Notes: generated by a model from the letters alone, not told the origin. Counted from the first letter of the stretch, positions 1 to 7,924 are shown. The stretch is 36,504 nt of DNA from Erwinia sp. ErVv1 (GCF_900068895.1 NZ_CDPK01000010.1:90722-127225); one strand, 5' to 3'. Numbers and translations are program-made.

Positions 1-356
1 CAGGGGACATGTGTTGCGGCCGGATGCCAATGGAAACGTTACTTGATGGAAAGCGCATCTGGGCTGAGAAAAATTTAAGCCAGATGTAATCTGACAGATA
101 ACTGTATAAATAACCGATAATTGTCAGATCAGGTCTGAGCTAATACAAATAATACCCAGCGTGTTTTGCGAAGCGCATTCCAGATCCGAATAGCGCCTCG
201 TTTGCCGCAACAAAACTGATTTGCATCCTTTTTCCTAAGGTGGCCTAGGTAGTTCGCTTATGCTCTTTAACAAGGCATTGAGTGAATTCGACTGGAAATT
301 TTGGTATAATGTTTGTGTGATGACTTTCCGCCCAAATTCTGCTTTCAGGGGTAACT
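1..356. other. Left-edge stretch without a complete gene
   Basis: An open frame runs in from the left edge and stops at 87-89 on the plus strand (28 codons, ending in Trp-Ala-Glu-Lys-Asn-Leu-Ser-Gln-Met). It could be the 3' end of a gene that starts outside the window, but I recognise no family. An 8-bp inverted repeat, ATCTGACA at 89-96 and TGTCAGAT at 122-129, is a possible operator. The right part carries the promoter for the small ORF at 357. I see no RNA gene or mobile element here. Confidence 0.3.
302..310 (+). promoter_or_regulatory. Extended -10 promoter of the small ORF at 357
   Basis: The sequence TGGTATAAT is a consensus TATAAT hexamer (305-310) with the TG extension one base upstream. 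A good -35 at 17 bp is missing, which is normal for extended -10 promoters. Transcription would start near 317 and give a leader of about 40 bases ending in the AGGGG ribosome binding site at 347-351. Confidence 0.6.
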
Positions 357-524
357 ATGAGCAACAATAAAAAAACTCGGGCAAGCTACTCTAAGCCGTC
401 TCGTGCTGACATCGTTCGCTCAGTAGCAACCTCTACTGCTGTTGAAACAGGGCAGTCCTCCGAGAGGATAGAAGCTTCGCTTGAAGCGACACGTAAAAAG
501 TTCGCCCATCTTCGCCTTGCCTAA
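357..524 (+). CDS. Small protein, candidate Fic antitoxin (55 aa)
   Basis: A 55-residue ORF follows an extended -10 promoter and an AGGGG ribosome binding site 5 bases before its ATG, so expression is likely. It ends tail to tail with the Fic gene, overlapping it by 4 bp. Class I Fic antitoxins such as VbhA and YhfG are small helical proteins with the inhibitory motif (S/T)xxxE(G/N); the glutamate blocks ATP binding in the Fic pocket. This protein has Ser35-Glu-Arg-Ile-Glu39-Ala, close to Ser-x-Arg-Leu-Glu-Gly as I recall it from VbhA and YhfG, and also Ser26-Thr-Ala-Val-Glu30-Thr. The final Gly is Ala or Thr, so the match is imperfect. The antitoxin role is inferred from motif and position. 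The odd point is orientation: known partners usually lie upstream of fic in the same operon. Confidence 0.5.
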   Translation: MSNNKKTRASYSKPSRADIVRSVATSTAVETGQSSERIEASLEATRKKFAHLRLA

Positions 525-1138
525 TCCCTTCTTAATCCTTCTCTGACCCAGTGTCTCATCGGCTCATAGTCCATTGACAAGCCTGCATGGATAGCCAGGA
601 CATACTGGGTTTTGTTCTGCTCCCAGCTTTGATAATCCAGCGGTTTGTATCCACCCTGAACGGCCATCACGTCGGCTAATAGTCGCGACAGGCGCCCGTT
701 TCCCTCTCTGAATGGATGGATAAGTATCAACTCCACATGGGTGATGGCGATAGCGGTGATGAGTTGTTCTTCGTCCATGCTGCTACACGGCGTGTATTGA
801 GCCAGATACCTGGTGTCGAATTCGTTCAGCAGTTTTGGCAACTGCGCTGAGGGGGCAAACATAAAGTCGCCCTTGCTGATATTGACCGCTCTTTCTTGTC
901 CCGCCCACTCGTAGATATTGCCTAACCAGCGGCGGTGCCAGCTTTTTAGCATGGCTACGCTAAGCTGTCCTTCCGGAAACTGTTCTTCAAAAACGGACTG
1001 GTAGAGTTGTTCTAACAGGACAAGTTCCGCTTCATCCATCTCGTCGGAAGCAGCGATACCCAGTTTATTAGCCAAAACCTGCTCGCCAGAGTCTTTCTCA
1101 TACTGGCCTTCACTGCTGGACACATGGTATCGGCTCAT
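521..1138 (-). CDS. fic: Fic-domain protein adenylyltransferase
   Basis: The 205-residue protein is a Fic/DOC family enzyme of the length usual for stand-alone Fic proteins. It contains the complete active-site motif His-Pro-Phe-Arg-Glu-Gly-Asn-Gly-Arg-Leu-Ser-Arg (HxFx[DE]GNGRxxR) near residues 140-151. The His is the catalytic base and the Gly-Asn-Gly-Arg segment binds the nucleotide phosphates, so it should transfer AMP from ATP to a hydroxyl side chain of a target protein. I see no signal peptide, membrane segment or fused inhibitory helix; an N-terminal S/TxxxE(G/N) helix is not evident, so inhibition would have to come from a separate protein. The best candidate is the convergent 55-residue ORF that overlaps its 3' end. 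A GGGAA ribosome binding site precedes the ATG. The target is unknown. Confidence 0.85.
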   Translation of the reverse strand: MSRYHVSSSEGQYEKDSGEQVLANKLGIAASDEMDEAELVLLEQLYQSVFEEQFPEGQLSVAMLKSWHRRWLGNIYEWAGQERAVNISKGDFMFAPSAQLPKLLNEFDTRYLAQYTPCSSMDEEQLITAIAITHVELILIHPFREGNGRLSRLLADVMAVQGGYKPLDYQSWEQNKTQYVLAIHAGLSMDYEPMRHWVREGLRRD

Positions 1139-1476
1139 GGAGATTCCCGGTGTAATTAGAAGTATGGAAAAACAGAGGGATTATAATGCTGGATGAATAC
1201 AGCAAACAATATATGTAAAATCAGATAGTTAATAAAGTGCAGGCTAAAGTGTGGTTTTTATATTTTTGTGGAAAATAATCGTTGATAATCAGCATAAACA
1301 CACCAATGCATCATTGGGGTATGGGCCGGGAAGTCTTTATACCTGCAAGCATTTTATGTTCAAAATCAAACTGTTTTGATACGAAACGACATCAGTCAAA
1401 TACAGGTAAAAACATAATTTTGCCTGCAGGCAGGTAGTATCAAAATGAAGATCGTAGCCTCAATCGGCTTTCACGA
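1139..1476. other. AT-rich gap between fic and the SHOCT gene
   Basis: No gene is supported here. It must hold the fic promoter at its left end and the 3' end of the SHOCT-gene transcript at its right end. I see a small hairpin (ATCAAA 1365-1370, TTTGAT 1375-1380) and a GCCTGCAGGC palindrome at 1422-1431, neither with a clear role. The low GC compared with the flanking genes fits an accessory segment. Confidence 0.4.
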
Positions 1477-2115
1477 TCACAGTTCGTTGATAATGCGTGA
1501 CTTGGTCGTCTCATACTCGGAATCGGAGATCAGTCCTTCTTCAAGCATCTGTCGGGCTTTCTTTAAGCGCTCTACCGAGCTGGCTTCATTACCGGCTTCG
1601 CCTGGTGCACTGCCGCCTGCAAATCCCGAATTATTGGCAAAATTACCAAACCCGCCCGATTTAGCCCTTAACTCTTCCAGCTCACGCTGACGCCTTTTCT
1701 CACGCCAGGCCTGCTCATGCGCCTGCGCGATTTTATAAATTTCCTGGGCTTCATCTTTGCGTAATCCACCAAACTGGTAACGGTAAACTTTCCCGCCGCT
1801 GGCCAGATCGGGCTGCGAAAGCGCACTAATGTAAAGCGTGCTGCCGAAAATGCCCGCTTTGATCTGAGCGTCTTTTAGATCCTGCCAGCGGACATCAATA
1901 GGGGTAAACCCTCCAAGCAGGCCGCGTGTCATGCCAATAAATCGGCCCGATGTCGCGCTGACCATTATTCTGCGGCGGTCAAGTGCAAACAGACGTCGTT
2001 GAATCGCCACTTTCAGTAATTTTTCACCACTCACCAGCATAGAATTCAGATAGCCATACGCTTTTTCTAAACCCTGCTCAGGAATAATTTTTTCCCGATC
2101 TTCAATAGTACTCAT
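1477..2115 (-). CDS. PH-like domain and SHOCT domain protein
   Basis: This 212-residue soluble protein is of unknown function. Residues about 25-135 look like a bacterial pleckstrin-homology-like fold, with beta-rich text such as a Arg-Arg-Ile-Met-Val-Ser strand and a Val-Tyr-Arg-Tyr-Gln-Phe strand. A charged helix (about 135-152) follows, then a Gly/Asn/Ala-rich flexible linker (about 153-177). The last 33 residues are a typical SHOCT domain: a short amphipathic helix, Met-Leu-Glu-Glu-Gly-Leu-Ile, then Glu-Tyr-Glu and a terminal Ile-Ile-Asn-Glu-Leu. SHOCT modules sit at the ends of many proteins and are thought to mediate oligomerisation. The ATG has a GGGAGAG ribosome binding site. There is no signal peptide and no informative neighbour; the gene stands alone. 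Confidence 0.65.
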   Translation of the reverse strand: MSTIEDREKIIPEQGLEKAYGYLNSMLVSGEKLLKVAIQRRLFALDRRRIMVSATSGRFIGMTRGLLGGFTPIDVRWQDLKDAQIKAGIFGSTLYISALSQPDLASGGKVYRYQFGGLRKDEAQEIYKIAQAHEQAWREKRRQRELEELRAKSGGFGNFANNSGFAGGSAPGEAGNEASSVERLKKARQMLEEGLISDSEYETTKSRIINEL

Positions 2116-2331
2116 AATTCACTCTCCCAGAGTGGTAACCGATCATAAAAATCTCCGCGCATTATATCTGTTTCATAAATGATTTTTAAGAATAATCTGG
2201 ATTTAAACAGGGTAGACGTTGTGTCTTTTTAAACTGTCTTGTTGAAAATGAATGCTTATTTAAGACCGGGTATTCATTGCCGCTACAGCGATACGGGCAG
2301 AGCCAGGCAGATAAGCAGACCGTCGAGTACC

Positions 2332-2345
2332 TGACAACGTTGTCA
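2332..2345. promoter_or_regulatory. Palindromic operator candidate (LacI/GalR type)
   Basis: TGACAACGTTGTCA is a perfect 14-bp palindrome with the central CG step typical of LacI/GalR-family operators. A second AACGTT core follows at once (2348-2353). It lies about 200 bp upstream of araE in the 425-bp gap that separates it from the divergent SHOCT gene. Which regulator binds is unknown. Confidence 0.4.
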
Positions 2346-2421
2346 TCAACGTTAAACTGCCCGACCTCAATCGAGGATGAATGCGTCCTGGCCGTCTAAA
2401 GCAGCACAGACGGGATCCCCA

Positions 2422-2433
2422 TCACAATTGTGA
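2422..2433. promoter_or_regulatory. Perfect palindrome upstream of araE
   Basis: TCACAATTGTGA is a perfect 12-bp palindrome 107 bp before the araE start. The half-site TTGTGA is found in CRP and LacI sites, but its order and spacing fit neither a standard CRP site (TGTGA-N6-TCACA) nor a full lac operator, so I only call it a candidate protein-binding site. Confidence 0.3.
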
Positions 2434-2540
2434 GCTGCTTAGCCAGATTGTCCATGCTTTGGGAGCGTTCGGCCTAATACCGCGAGGCGGCAGTTTTGTA
2501 TGCTTTGCGGCTACAGATGCCTGAGAAGCGGAGCCTGAAG

Positions 2541-3959
2541 ATGTCTCTTGTAAACGATGATGTGATTCCTGTAGACGATCGCAAACGTAAAGTACGGCGC
2601 ATGAATGCTTTTATCTCCATATCGGCCGCTTTTGCCGGTCTGCTATTTGGTCTGGATATTGGCGTGATTTCCGGGGCGCTGCCTTTTATTACGCAACACT
2701 TCACGCTGGACAGCCACCAGCAGGAGTGGGTGGTAAGCAGTATGATGCTGGGTGCGGCTGTCGGCGCGCTTTGCAACGGTTGGGTTTCACACCGCCTGGG
2801 CAGGAAATACAGTCTGATGTCCGCTGCGGTATTATTTATTGTGGGGTCGCTGGGGTCTGCCTTTGCGGTCAATTTAGAAATTCTGCTGGTTTTTCGCGTA
2901 TTGCTGGGGGTGGCGGTCGGGATTGCCTCCTACACCGCGCCGCTATACCTGTCTGAAATGGCCACCGAAAATATCCGTGGCAAAATGATCAGCATGTATC
3001 AGCTGATGATAACGGTGGGCATCGTACTGGCTTTCCTGTCCGATACCGCGCTGAGCTACAGCGGTAACTGGCGGGCGATGTTAGGTGTGCTGGCCATACC
3101 CGCCGTTATCCTTTTCATCCTGGTGATTTTTCTGCCTAACAGCCCGCGCTGGCTGGCGGCAAAAGGCATGCACATTGAAGCGGAAGAAGTGCTGCGCATG
3201 CTGAGGGATACCTCCGAGAAGGCCCGTCAGGAACTGAATGAGATCAGGGAAAGCCTGCGCATGAAGCAGGGTGGATTCTCGCTGTTCAGGCAGAACCGCA
3301 ACGTAAGACGTGCCGTTTTCCTTGGCATGCTGTTACAGGGAATGCAGCAGTTTACGGGCATGAATATCATCATGTATTACGCGCCGCAGATTTTTAAAAT
3401 GGCGGGTTTCCAAAGTACCCAGGAGCAGATGATTGCCACGGTGGTCGTTGGGCTGACCTTTATGTTTGCGACCTTTATCGCGGTGTTCACCGTAGATAAG
3501 GCGGGCAGAAAGCCGATTCTGAAAATAGGGTTTTCGGTAATGGCATTTGCCACGCTGATCCTGGGATATTGTCTGCTTAAAGCGGGTGAAGGGGAGGTCT
3601 CTACCGGACTTTCATGGGTATCCGTCGGGATGACCATGCTCTGTATTGGTGGCTATGCCATGAGTGCCGCGCCGGTAGTATGGATACTTTGCTCGGAGAT
3701 CCAGCCGCTGAAGTGTCGTGACTTTGGCATAACCTGTTCAACCACCACCAACTGGGTGGCAAATATGCTGATTGGCGCGACCTTCCTGACGCTGCTGGGC
3801 AGTATCGGCGCGGCGGGGACCTTCTGGCTGTATACCGGCTTTAATCTGGCGTTCATCGTTATCACCGTGTTCCTGGTGCCGGAGACGAAAAACAAAACGC
3901 TTGAGCATATTGAAAAGAATCTGATGGCAGGTAAAAAGCTGCGCGATCTAGGCCAGTAG
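2541..3959 (+). CDS. araE: Arabinose/H+ symporter-like sugar porter (AraE type)
   Basis: A 12-helix major facilitator superfamily sugar porter of the GalP/XylE/AraE group. With the ATG at 2541 it is 472 residues, the same length as E. coli AraE, and reads nearly colinear with it: the Gly-Leu-Asp-Ile-Gly-Val segment in helix 1, the Gly-Arg-Lys-Tyr loop after helix 2, Tyr-Thr-Ala-Pro-Leu-Tyr-Leu-Ser-Glu, the central loop around residue 220, Gln-Gln-Phe-Thr-Gly-Met-Asn, Asp-Lys-Ala-Gly-Arg-Lys, and Pro-Glu-Thr-Lys-Asn near the end. It should import L-arabinose or a related sugar with protons across the inner membrane. A longer TTG start at 2496 is possible but adds residues AraE lacks. No ara catabolic genes are adjacent; the two palindromes upstream may control it. 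The stop region is duplicated just downstream (3950-3972). Confidence 0.85.
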   Translation: MSLVNDDVIPVDDRKRKVRRMNAFISISAAFAGLLFGLDIGVISGALPFITQHFTLDSHQQEWVVSSMMLGAAVGALCNGWVSHRLGRKYSLMSAAVLFIVGSLGSAFAVNLEILLVFRVLLGVAVGIASYTAPLYLSEMATENIRGKMISMYQLMITVGIVLAFLSDTALSYSGNWRAMLGVLAIPAVILFILVIFLPNSPRWLAAKGMHIEAEEVLRMLRDTSEKARQELNEIRESLRMKQGGFSLFRQNRNVRRAVFLGMLLQGMQQFTGMNIIMYYAPQIFKMAGFQSTQEQMIATVVVGLTFMFATFIAVFTVDKAGRKPILKIGFSVMAFATLILGYCLLKAGEGEVSTGLSWVSVGMTMLCIGGYAMSAAPVVWILCSEIQPLKCRDFGITCSTTTNWVANMLIGATFLTLLGSIGAAGTFWLYTGFNLAFIVITVFLVPETKNKTLEHIEKNLMAGKKLRDLGQ

Positions 3960-3972
3960 CAAGGCCAGTAGC
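3950..3972 (+). repeat. Direct duplication of the araE 3' end
   Basis: AGGCCAGTAGC occurs at 3950-3960, covering the last codons and stop of araE, and again at 3962-3972. It appears to be a recent tandem duplication at the gene end. Confidence 0.7.
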
Positions 3973-3983
3973 GTACTGCAGAT

Positions 3984-4021
3984 AAGCCGAGGGCGCACCA
4001 ACACTGGCGCGCCCTCGGCTT
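3984..4021. terminator. GC-rich hairpin downstream of araE
   Basis: A perfect 13-bp stem (AAGCCGAGGGCGC at 3984-3996 with its complement at 4009-4021) encloses a 12-base loop, 24 bases after the araE stop and between convergent genes. No T-tract follows on the plus strand; instead the 7-mer tandem array starts on the right arm. It may act as a terminator or RNA-end stabiliser for either direction. Confidence 0.5.
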
Positions 4022-4070
4022 ACTGCTTACTGCTTACTGCTTACTGCTTACTGCTTACTGCTTACTGCTT
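4019..4070 (+). repeat. Seven-copy 7-bp tandem repeat
   Basis: Seven exact copies of TACTGCT run from 4021 to 4069 with partial units at both ends. It is noncoding, lies between the ends of araE and fumA, and is the kind of short exact array that changes copy number by replication slippage. Confidence 0.95.
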
Positions 4071-4100
4071 ACGCTGCGTCGCATAGCCCGTCTGGGACGC

Positions 4101-4203
4101 AGAGCAGTGGCAGCCAGCTTACTTCACGCGTTGAGCATAGAGCAGTGCTGCCAGCCAGCTCACTTCACGCGCTGAGCATAGAGCAGTGCTGGCGTCCGGA
4201 TTA
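4101..4203. repeat. Imperfect ~40-bp direct repeats copying the fumA 3' end
   Basis: Units beginning AGAGCAGTG start at 4101, 4139 and 4180. The first two (38 and 41 bp) differ by one 3-base indel and three substitutions. Each contains a version of ACTTCACGC, the complement of the last codons and stop of the fumarase gene; the third unit runs into the real fumA end at 4201. The array therefore looks like duplicated, decayed copies of the gene's terminus. Confidence 0.8.
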
Positions 4204-5847
4204 CTTCACGCACTGGGCGCACTGTTTGTGCTGGATTTGCGCGAAGAAGTCATTGCCCTTATCGTCCACCAGAATAAAGGCCGGGAAGTTCTCAACCTCA
4301 ATCTTCCAGATAGCCTCCATTCCCAGTTCGGGATACTCCACGCACTCCAGGCTTTTAATACTCTGCTGCGCCAGTACCGCGGCCGGTCCGCCGATGCTGC
4401 CCAGGTAGAAGCCGCCGTGCTTGTGGCAGGCATCGGTTACCTGCTGGCTGCGGTTGCCCTTCGCCAGCATAATCTTACTGCCACCGTTAGCCTGTAGCAG
4501 GTCAACGTAGGAATCCATACGCCCCGCCGTGGTTGGGCCGAGCGAGCCAGATGCATAGCCTTCAGGTGTTTTTGCCGGGCCCGCGTAGTAGATCGGATGA
4601 TCCTTAACGTACTGCGGCAGCCCCTCACCGTTATCAATGCGCTCCTTCAGCTTCGCATGCGCGATGTCACGCGCCACAATGATGGTGCCGCTCAGCGAAA
4701 GGCGGGTAGAGACGGGATACTGCGACAGCTGGTCGAGGATCGCGACCATCGGGCGGTTGAGATCAACCTGTACGACATCGCCTTCACCCTGCTGACGCAG
4801 CGCGGCAGGAATGTAGCGGCCCGGATTATCTTCCAGCTTTTCAATCCAGATGCCGTCGCGGTTGATTTTGGCCTTGATATTGCGGTCGGCGGAGCAGGAA
4901 ACGCCCATGCCTACCGGGCAGGAGGCACCGTGGCGCGGCAGGCGAATGACGCGGATGTCATGGGCAAAATATTTGCCGCCAAACTGCGCGCCCAGTCCCA
5001 GCTTTTGTGCTTCCAGCAGCAGTTCCTGCTCAAGCTGCACGTCGCGGAACGCCTGGCCGTGCTCATTGCCTTCCAGCGGCAGGCCATCGTAGTAGTGAGT
5101 GGAGGCCAGCTTCACCGTTTTCAGCGTACTCTCCGCCGAGGTGCCGCCAATAACAAAGGCAATATGGTATGGCGGGCAGGCTGCGGTGCCCAGCGAGCGC
5201 ATCTTCTCGGTCAGGTAGCTTTTCAGCTTTCCGGGACTAAGCAGCGCTTTGGTTTCCTGATAGAGATAGGTTTTATTCGCCGAGCCACCGCCTTTCGCGA
5301 TGCACAGGAACTTGTATTCATCGCCATCGACGCTATAGAGGTCGATCTGAGCCGGCAGGTTAGTACCGGTATTGACCTCGTTATACATATCCAGCGCGGC
5401 GTTTTGCGAATAGCGCAGGTTGTCTTCGATATAGGTGTTATACACGCCGCGCGAAAGGGCGGCTTCATCCCCGCCGCCGGACCAGACGCGCTGGCCTTTT
5501 TTACCCATAATGATCGCGGTGCCGGTATCCTGACAGGTGGGCAGGATACCCCTGGCGGCAATTTCCGAGTTTCTCAGAAACTGTAGCGCGACGTATTTAT
5601 CGTTTTCGCTGGCCTCAGGGTCGTCGAGTATCGCCGCCACCTGGCGCTGGTGCGCGGGACGGAGCATAAAGGAGGCATCGTGGAAAGCCTGCTGGGCCAG
5701 CAGCGTTAGCGCCTGCGGATCAACTTTCAGTACTTCCTGTCCCTCGAAAGAGGTGACGGAAACATGGTCGCGGGTTAGCAGGTAGTAGTCGGTATCCTCG
5801 TGGGCAAGAGGGAAGGGGTTCTGATAGGTGAACGTTTTATTCGACAT
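4201..5847 (-). CDS. fumA: Class I fumarate hydratase (oxygen-labile, [4Fe-4S])
   Basis: The 548-residue product has the same length and near-continuous similarity to E. coli FumA/FumB. It interconverts (S)-malate and fumarate in the cytoplasm using a [4Fe-4S] cluster. The three expected cluster regions are visible: Pro-Thr-Cys105-Gln-Asp-Thr, Thr-Ala-Ala-Cys-Pro-Pro-Tyr, and Ser-Cys-Pro-Val-Gly-Met-Gly. The N-terminal Fe-S hydro-lyase domain is followed by the beta-domain (Tyr-Tyr-Ala-Gly-Pro-Ala, Gly-Arg-Met-Asp, His-Gly-Gly-Phe-Tyr). I chose the ATG at 5847, after GTGAGA, because it gives the FumA N-terminus; an in-frame GTG at 5859 would add four residues. It lies 173 bp downstream of the DASS transporter gene on the same strand and is probably co-transcribed from the FNR-type promoter there. 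In this context the likely direction is malate to fumarate, feeding the reductase across the divergent region. FumA and FumB cannot be told apart by sequence; position suggests an anaerobic FumB-like role. Confidence 0.93.
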   Translation of the reverse strand: MSNKTFTYQNPFPLAHEDTDYYLLTRDHVSVTSFEGQEVLKVDPQALTLLAQQAFHDASFMLRPAHQRQVAAILDDPEASENDKYVALQFLRNSEIAARGILPTCQDTGTAIIMGKKGQRVWSGGGDEAALSRGVYNTYIEDNLRYSQNAALDMYNEVNTGTNLPAQIDLYSVDGDEYKFLCIAKGGGSANKTYLYQETKALLSPGKLKSYLTEKMRSLGTAACPPYHIAFVIGGTSAESTLKTVKLASTHYYDGLPLEGNEHGQAFRDVQLEQELLLEAQKLGLGAQFGGKYFAHDIRVIRLPRHGASCPVGMGVSCSADRNIKAKINRDGIWIEKLEDNPGRYIPAALRQQGEGDVVQVDLNRPMVAILDQLSQYPVSTRLSLSGTIIVARDIAHAKLKERIDNGEGLPQYVKDHPIYYAGPAKTPEGYASGSLGPTTAGRMDSYVDLLQANGGSKIMLAKGNRSQQVTDACHKHGGFYLGSIGGPAAVLAQQSIKSLECVEYPELGMEAIWKIEVENFPAFILVDDKGNDFFAQIQHKQCAQCVK

Positions 5848-6020
5848 TGTTTTTCTCACTTAATGACGTGTTGCCCCTGGCGCAATCTGTTGGCAGGGAC
5901 AGCATCACTGGCGACATTTTATTTTTATCCTGGCCCCTCAGCCGTAAGGGCTGACGGGCAGGTCTGGGGGATGGTTCGACAGCGCGAGGCAGAGTACATG
6001 CTTTAGCGCAGGCTACCGGA

Positions 6021-7532
6021 TCAGAACATCATCACCATCCACGGATAGGCAATCAGCATCAGGGCACAGAGGAAAATGGCACCGAAGATGGTTCCTAACC
6101 GCCAGTAGTCTTTGGTTGGCAGATAACCACTGCCGTAGTAAATCGGGCTTGGGCCGGTGCCGTAAGGTGTGATTATCCCCATCAGACCCAGAGACGTACA
6201 CATCATCAGGCAGAATACCGGCATATTAATGCCCGGTATGGAAGCGGCAATGGTCAGCATGGCTGGCAGCAGCGCGGTGGTATGCGCGGTGGTACTGGCA
6301 AACAGGTAGTGCAGCAGGAAGAAGGCAATCAGCAGCACCACCGCAGAGACCTGTGGATCGTAGCCGTGCAGCAGGGTGGCGCCCTCTTTGCCCAGCCAGG
6401 CAATAAAGCCGACGCGGGCCAGACCATCCGCCAGCGCAACCAGGGTGGCAAACCAGGCGAAGGTATTCCATGCCGCCTTGTTGCTGGTGATATCGTTCCA
6501 GTTCAGTACGCCGGTCCACAGCATCAGCACAATCACCAGCAGGGCGGCCATAGCTGGCTCAATCCAGGCGGTGGCGAAAATCCACATCAGCAGGGCACAG
6601 ACCACGAACCCCAGCAGCAGAATTTCATTACGGGTCAGCCTGCCCAGTTTTTCCAGTTCACGGCTGGCCCAGCGAGGGACTTCATCATTGAACTTCACTT
6701 CTGGCGGATAGAGCCAGTAGGCCAGCAGCGGCATGGTGAGGATCAGCAGCAGACCCAGCGGCAGGAAGGCCAGGAACCACATCCCCCAGGAGATATCGAA
6801 GCCGATAACGCTTTTCACCAGCGCCAGCGCCAGCAGGTTAGGGGCCAGAGCCGACAGGAACATTGAGCTGGTAATACAGGCCGCGGTGATGGCGACCCAC
6901 ATCAGATAGGAGCCAATTTTACGCGCGCTGGGATCGTTAGGTTTGGAATCATACAGCGGCGGCAGGTTGGCAATAATGGGGTAGATAGTCCCGCCGCTGC
7001 GCGCGGTGTTAGACGGTGTAAAGGGAGCCAGCAGCAGGTCGGCAAAGGTAATGGCGTAGCCCAGCGTCAGGCTGCGACGCCCGAGGTATTTTACCAGAAT
7101 CAGCGCCAGACGACGGCCAAACTGCGTTTTGTCATACCCGGCGGCAAACATAAAGGCCCCGAAGATGAGCCACACCGTGGAGTTGCCAAACCCGCTGACC
7201 GCCCATTTAAACGACTCACTCGCCATTTTAAATTTGGGACTGGCCATTTCCGCCGGGCTGAACAACACCCACTGACTGAAGAGGGCGATGACCACCACGC
7301 CGGTGAGGCCAATTACGGCACCCGGCAGGGGTTCAAAGATCAGGCCGACAATCACGCCTACGAAGATGGCAAAGAAGTGCCACGCGTAGGGTTCGAGGCC
7401 ATCCGGGACCGGAACCAGTAGCAGCAGCACGGCCACCAGCACCGGCAGGAACAGCATGATCAGACGTTTTTTTTGCCCTGGAGAGGCAGGAACGGCTTTC
7501 GCCGATTCACTCATTGCGGATGTTTGTTTCAT
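6021..7532 (-). CDS. DASS-family di/tricarboxylate transporter (CitT/TtdT-like)
   Basis: A 503-residue inner-membrane protein of the divalent anion:sodium symporter family (SLC13/CitT group). About a dozen hydrophobic segments are visible. The first substrate signature is Thr-Pro-Ser-Asn-Thr-Ala-Arg-Ser-Gly-Gly-Thr, and the second, related repeat is Phe-Ala-Ser-Thr-Thr-Ala-His-Thr-Thr; both form the anion site in this fold. E. coli CitT and TtdT relatives exchange citrate or tartrate for succinate, while YbhI and plastid-like members carry 2-oxoglutarate or malate, so the exact substrate is open. As the first gene of an apparent operon with fumarase, and beside a fumarate reductase, uptake of malate, fumarate or tartrate with succinate export is the best inference. 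The ATG at 7532 is preferred over a TTG at 7547. The N-terminal ~25 residues are polar and cytoplasmic. Confidence 0.85.
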   Translation of the reverse strand: MKQTSAMSESAKAVPASPGQKKRLIMLFLPVLVAVLLLLVPVPDGLEPYAWHFFAIFVGVIVGLIFEPLPGAVIGLTGVVVIALFSQWVLFSPAEMASPKFKMASESFKWAVSGFGNSTVWLIFGAFMFAAGYDKTQFGRRLALILVKYLGRRSLTLGYAITFADLLLAPFTPSNTARSGGTIYPIIANLPPLYDSKPNDPSARKIGSYLMWVAITAACITSSMFLSALAPNLLALALVKSVIGFDISWGMWFLAFLPLGLLLILTMPLLAYWLYPPEVKFNDEVPRWASRELEKLGRLTRNEILLLGFVVCALLMWIFATAWIEPAMAALLVIVLMLWTGVLNWNDITSNKAAWNTFAWFATLVALADGLARVGFIAWLGKEGATLLHGYDPQVSAVVLLIAFFLLHYLFASTTAHTTALLPAMLTIAASIPGINMPVFCLMMCTSLGLMGIITPYGTGPSPIYYGSGYLPTKDYWRLGTIFGAIFLCALMLIAYPWMVMMF

Positions 7533-7674
7533 AGTAGTTTTCTGCAAGTTATTAAGAATGCGTTTTACGCCCCGGCCCAGATATTTGCTTTTTTTAGTTT
7601 AAAAACCTTTTTTTTAACGTTTGAGCCGTGACATCTAAATGGTGTTTTTCCCTTTTTGTTCACTTTTATCCGTC

Positions 7675-7685
7675 TTAATTAAGTG
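7675..7685 (-). promoter_or_regulatory. Shared element CACTTAATTAA, leftward copy
   Basis: Read on the minus strand, CACTTAATTAA begins 6 bases after the TATATT -10 of the DASS promoter, so it overlaps the expected start of transcription. The same 11 bases occur in the rightward unit at 8062-8072 in the same orientation relative to transcription. It may be a binding site for a shared regulator such as DcuR; this is inference. Confidence 0.35.
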
Positions 7686-7721
7686 AATATGAATATAATG
7701 CGATTATTCGGAATATAAATT

Positions 7722-7735
7722 TTGATCTGGATCAA
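7722..7735. promoter_or_regulatory. FNR box for the DASS-fumA promoter
   Basis: TTGAT-CTGG-ATCAA matches the FNR consensus in all ten conserved bases. On the minus strand a -10-like TTATAT/TATATT lies at 7692-7698, which places the box centre about 42-43 bp upstream of the predicted start. That is the class II activator position, so anaerobic activation is expected. Confidence 0.8.
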
Positions 7736-7910
7736 TAAATATTTCAGCATCGCTTTATTTTTCAATAAACCCTAAGGTTAAAGGGGGTTTAAACCCGTCG
7801 TAATTACCTGTTTGTGCCAGGTTGTGACAACGGTAATCTCTTTTTATTTCATGTAAATACATCATAATTACCTGATTGATATGAATTTTATTTTTATTGT
7901 AAACGAAGTG

Positions 7911-7924
7911 TTGATTTTTATCAA
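7911..7924. promoter_or_regulatory. FNR box for the fumarate reductase promoter
   Basis: TTGAT-TTTT-ATCAA again matches all conserved FNR bases. A rightward TATTAT at 7952-7957 would place the box centre near -46, slightly off the usual -41.5, and another -10 (TATATT, 8038-8043) lies much further downstream, so the exact promoter is uncertain. Confidence 0.75.

Noticed and set aside
101..120. LexA-like box near CTGTATAAATAACC
   Set aside because: It has CTGT but no ACAG eight bases later, unlike the clear SOS box before recA.
4019..4070. Possible CRISPR-like array
   Set aside because: The units are 7 bp and directly abutting without spacers; this is a simple tandem repeat.
4597..5586. A 329-codon plus-strand open frame opposite the fumarase gene
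   Set aside because: It lies wholly antisense to a clearly conserved fumA, has no family resemblance, and long antisense frames are common in GC-rich enterobacterial genes.
5933..5959. Hairpin between the DASS and fumA genes as a terminator
   Set aside because: A GCCCCTCAGCC stem with one mismatch is present, but no T-tract follows on the minus strand, and both genes run the same way; at most it is a partial processing signal.
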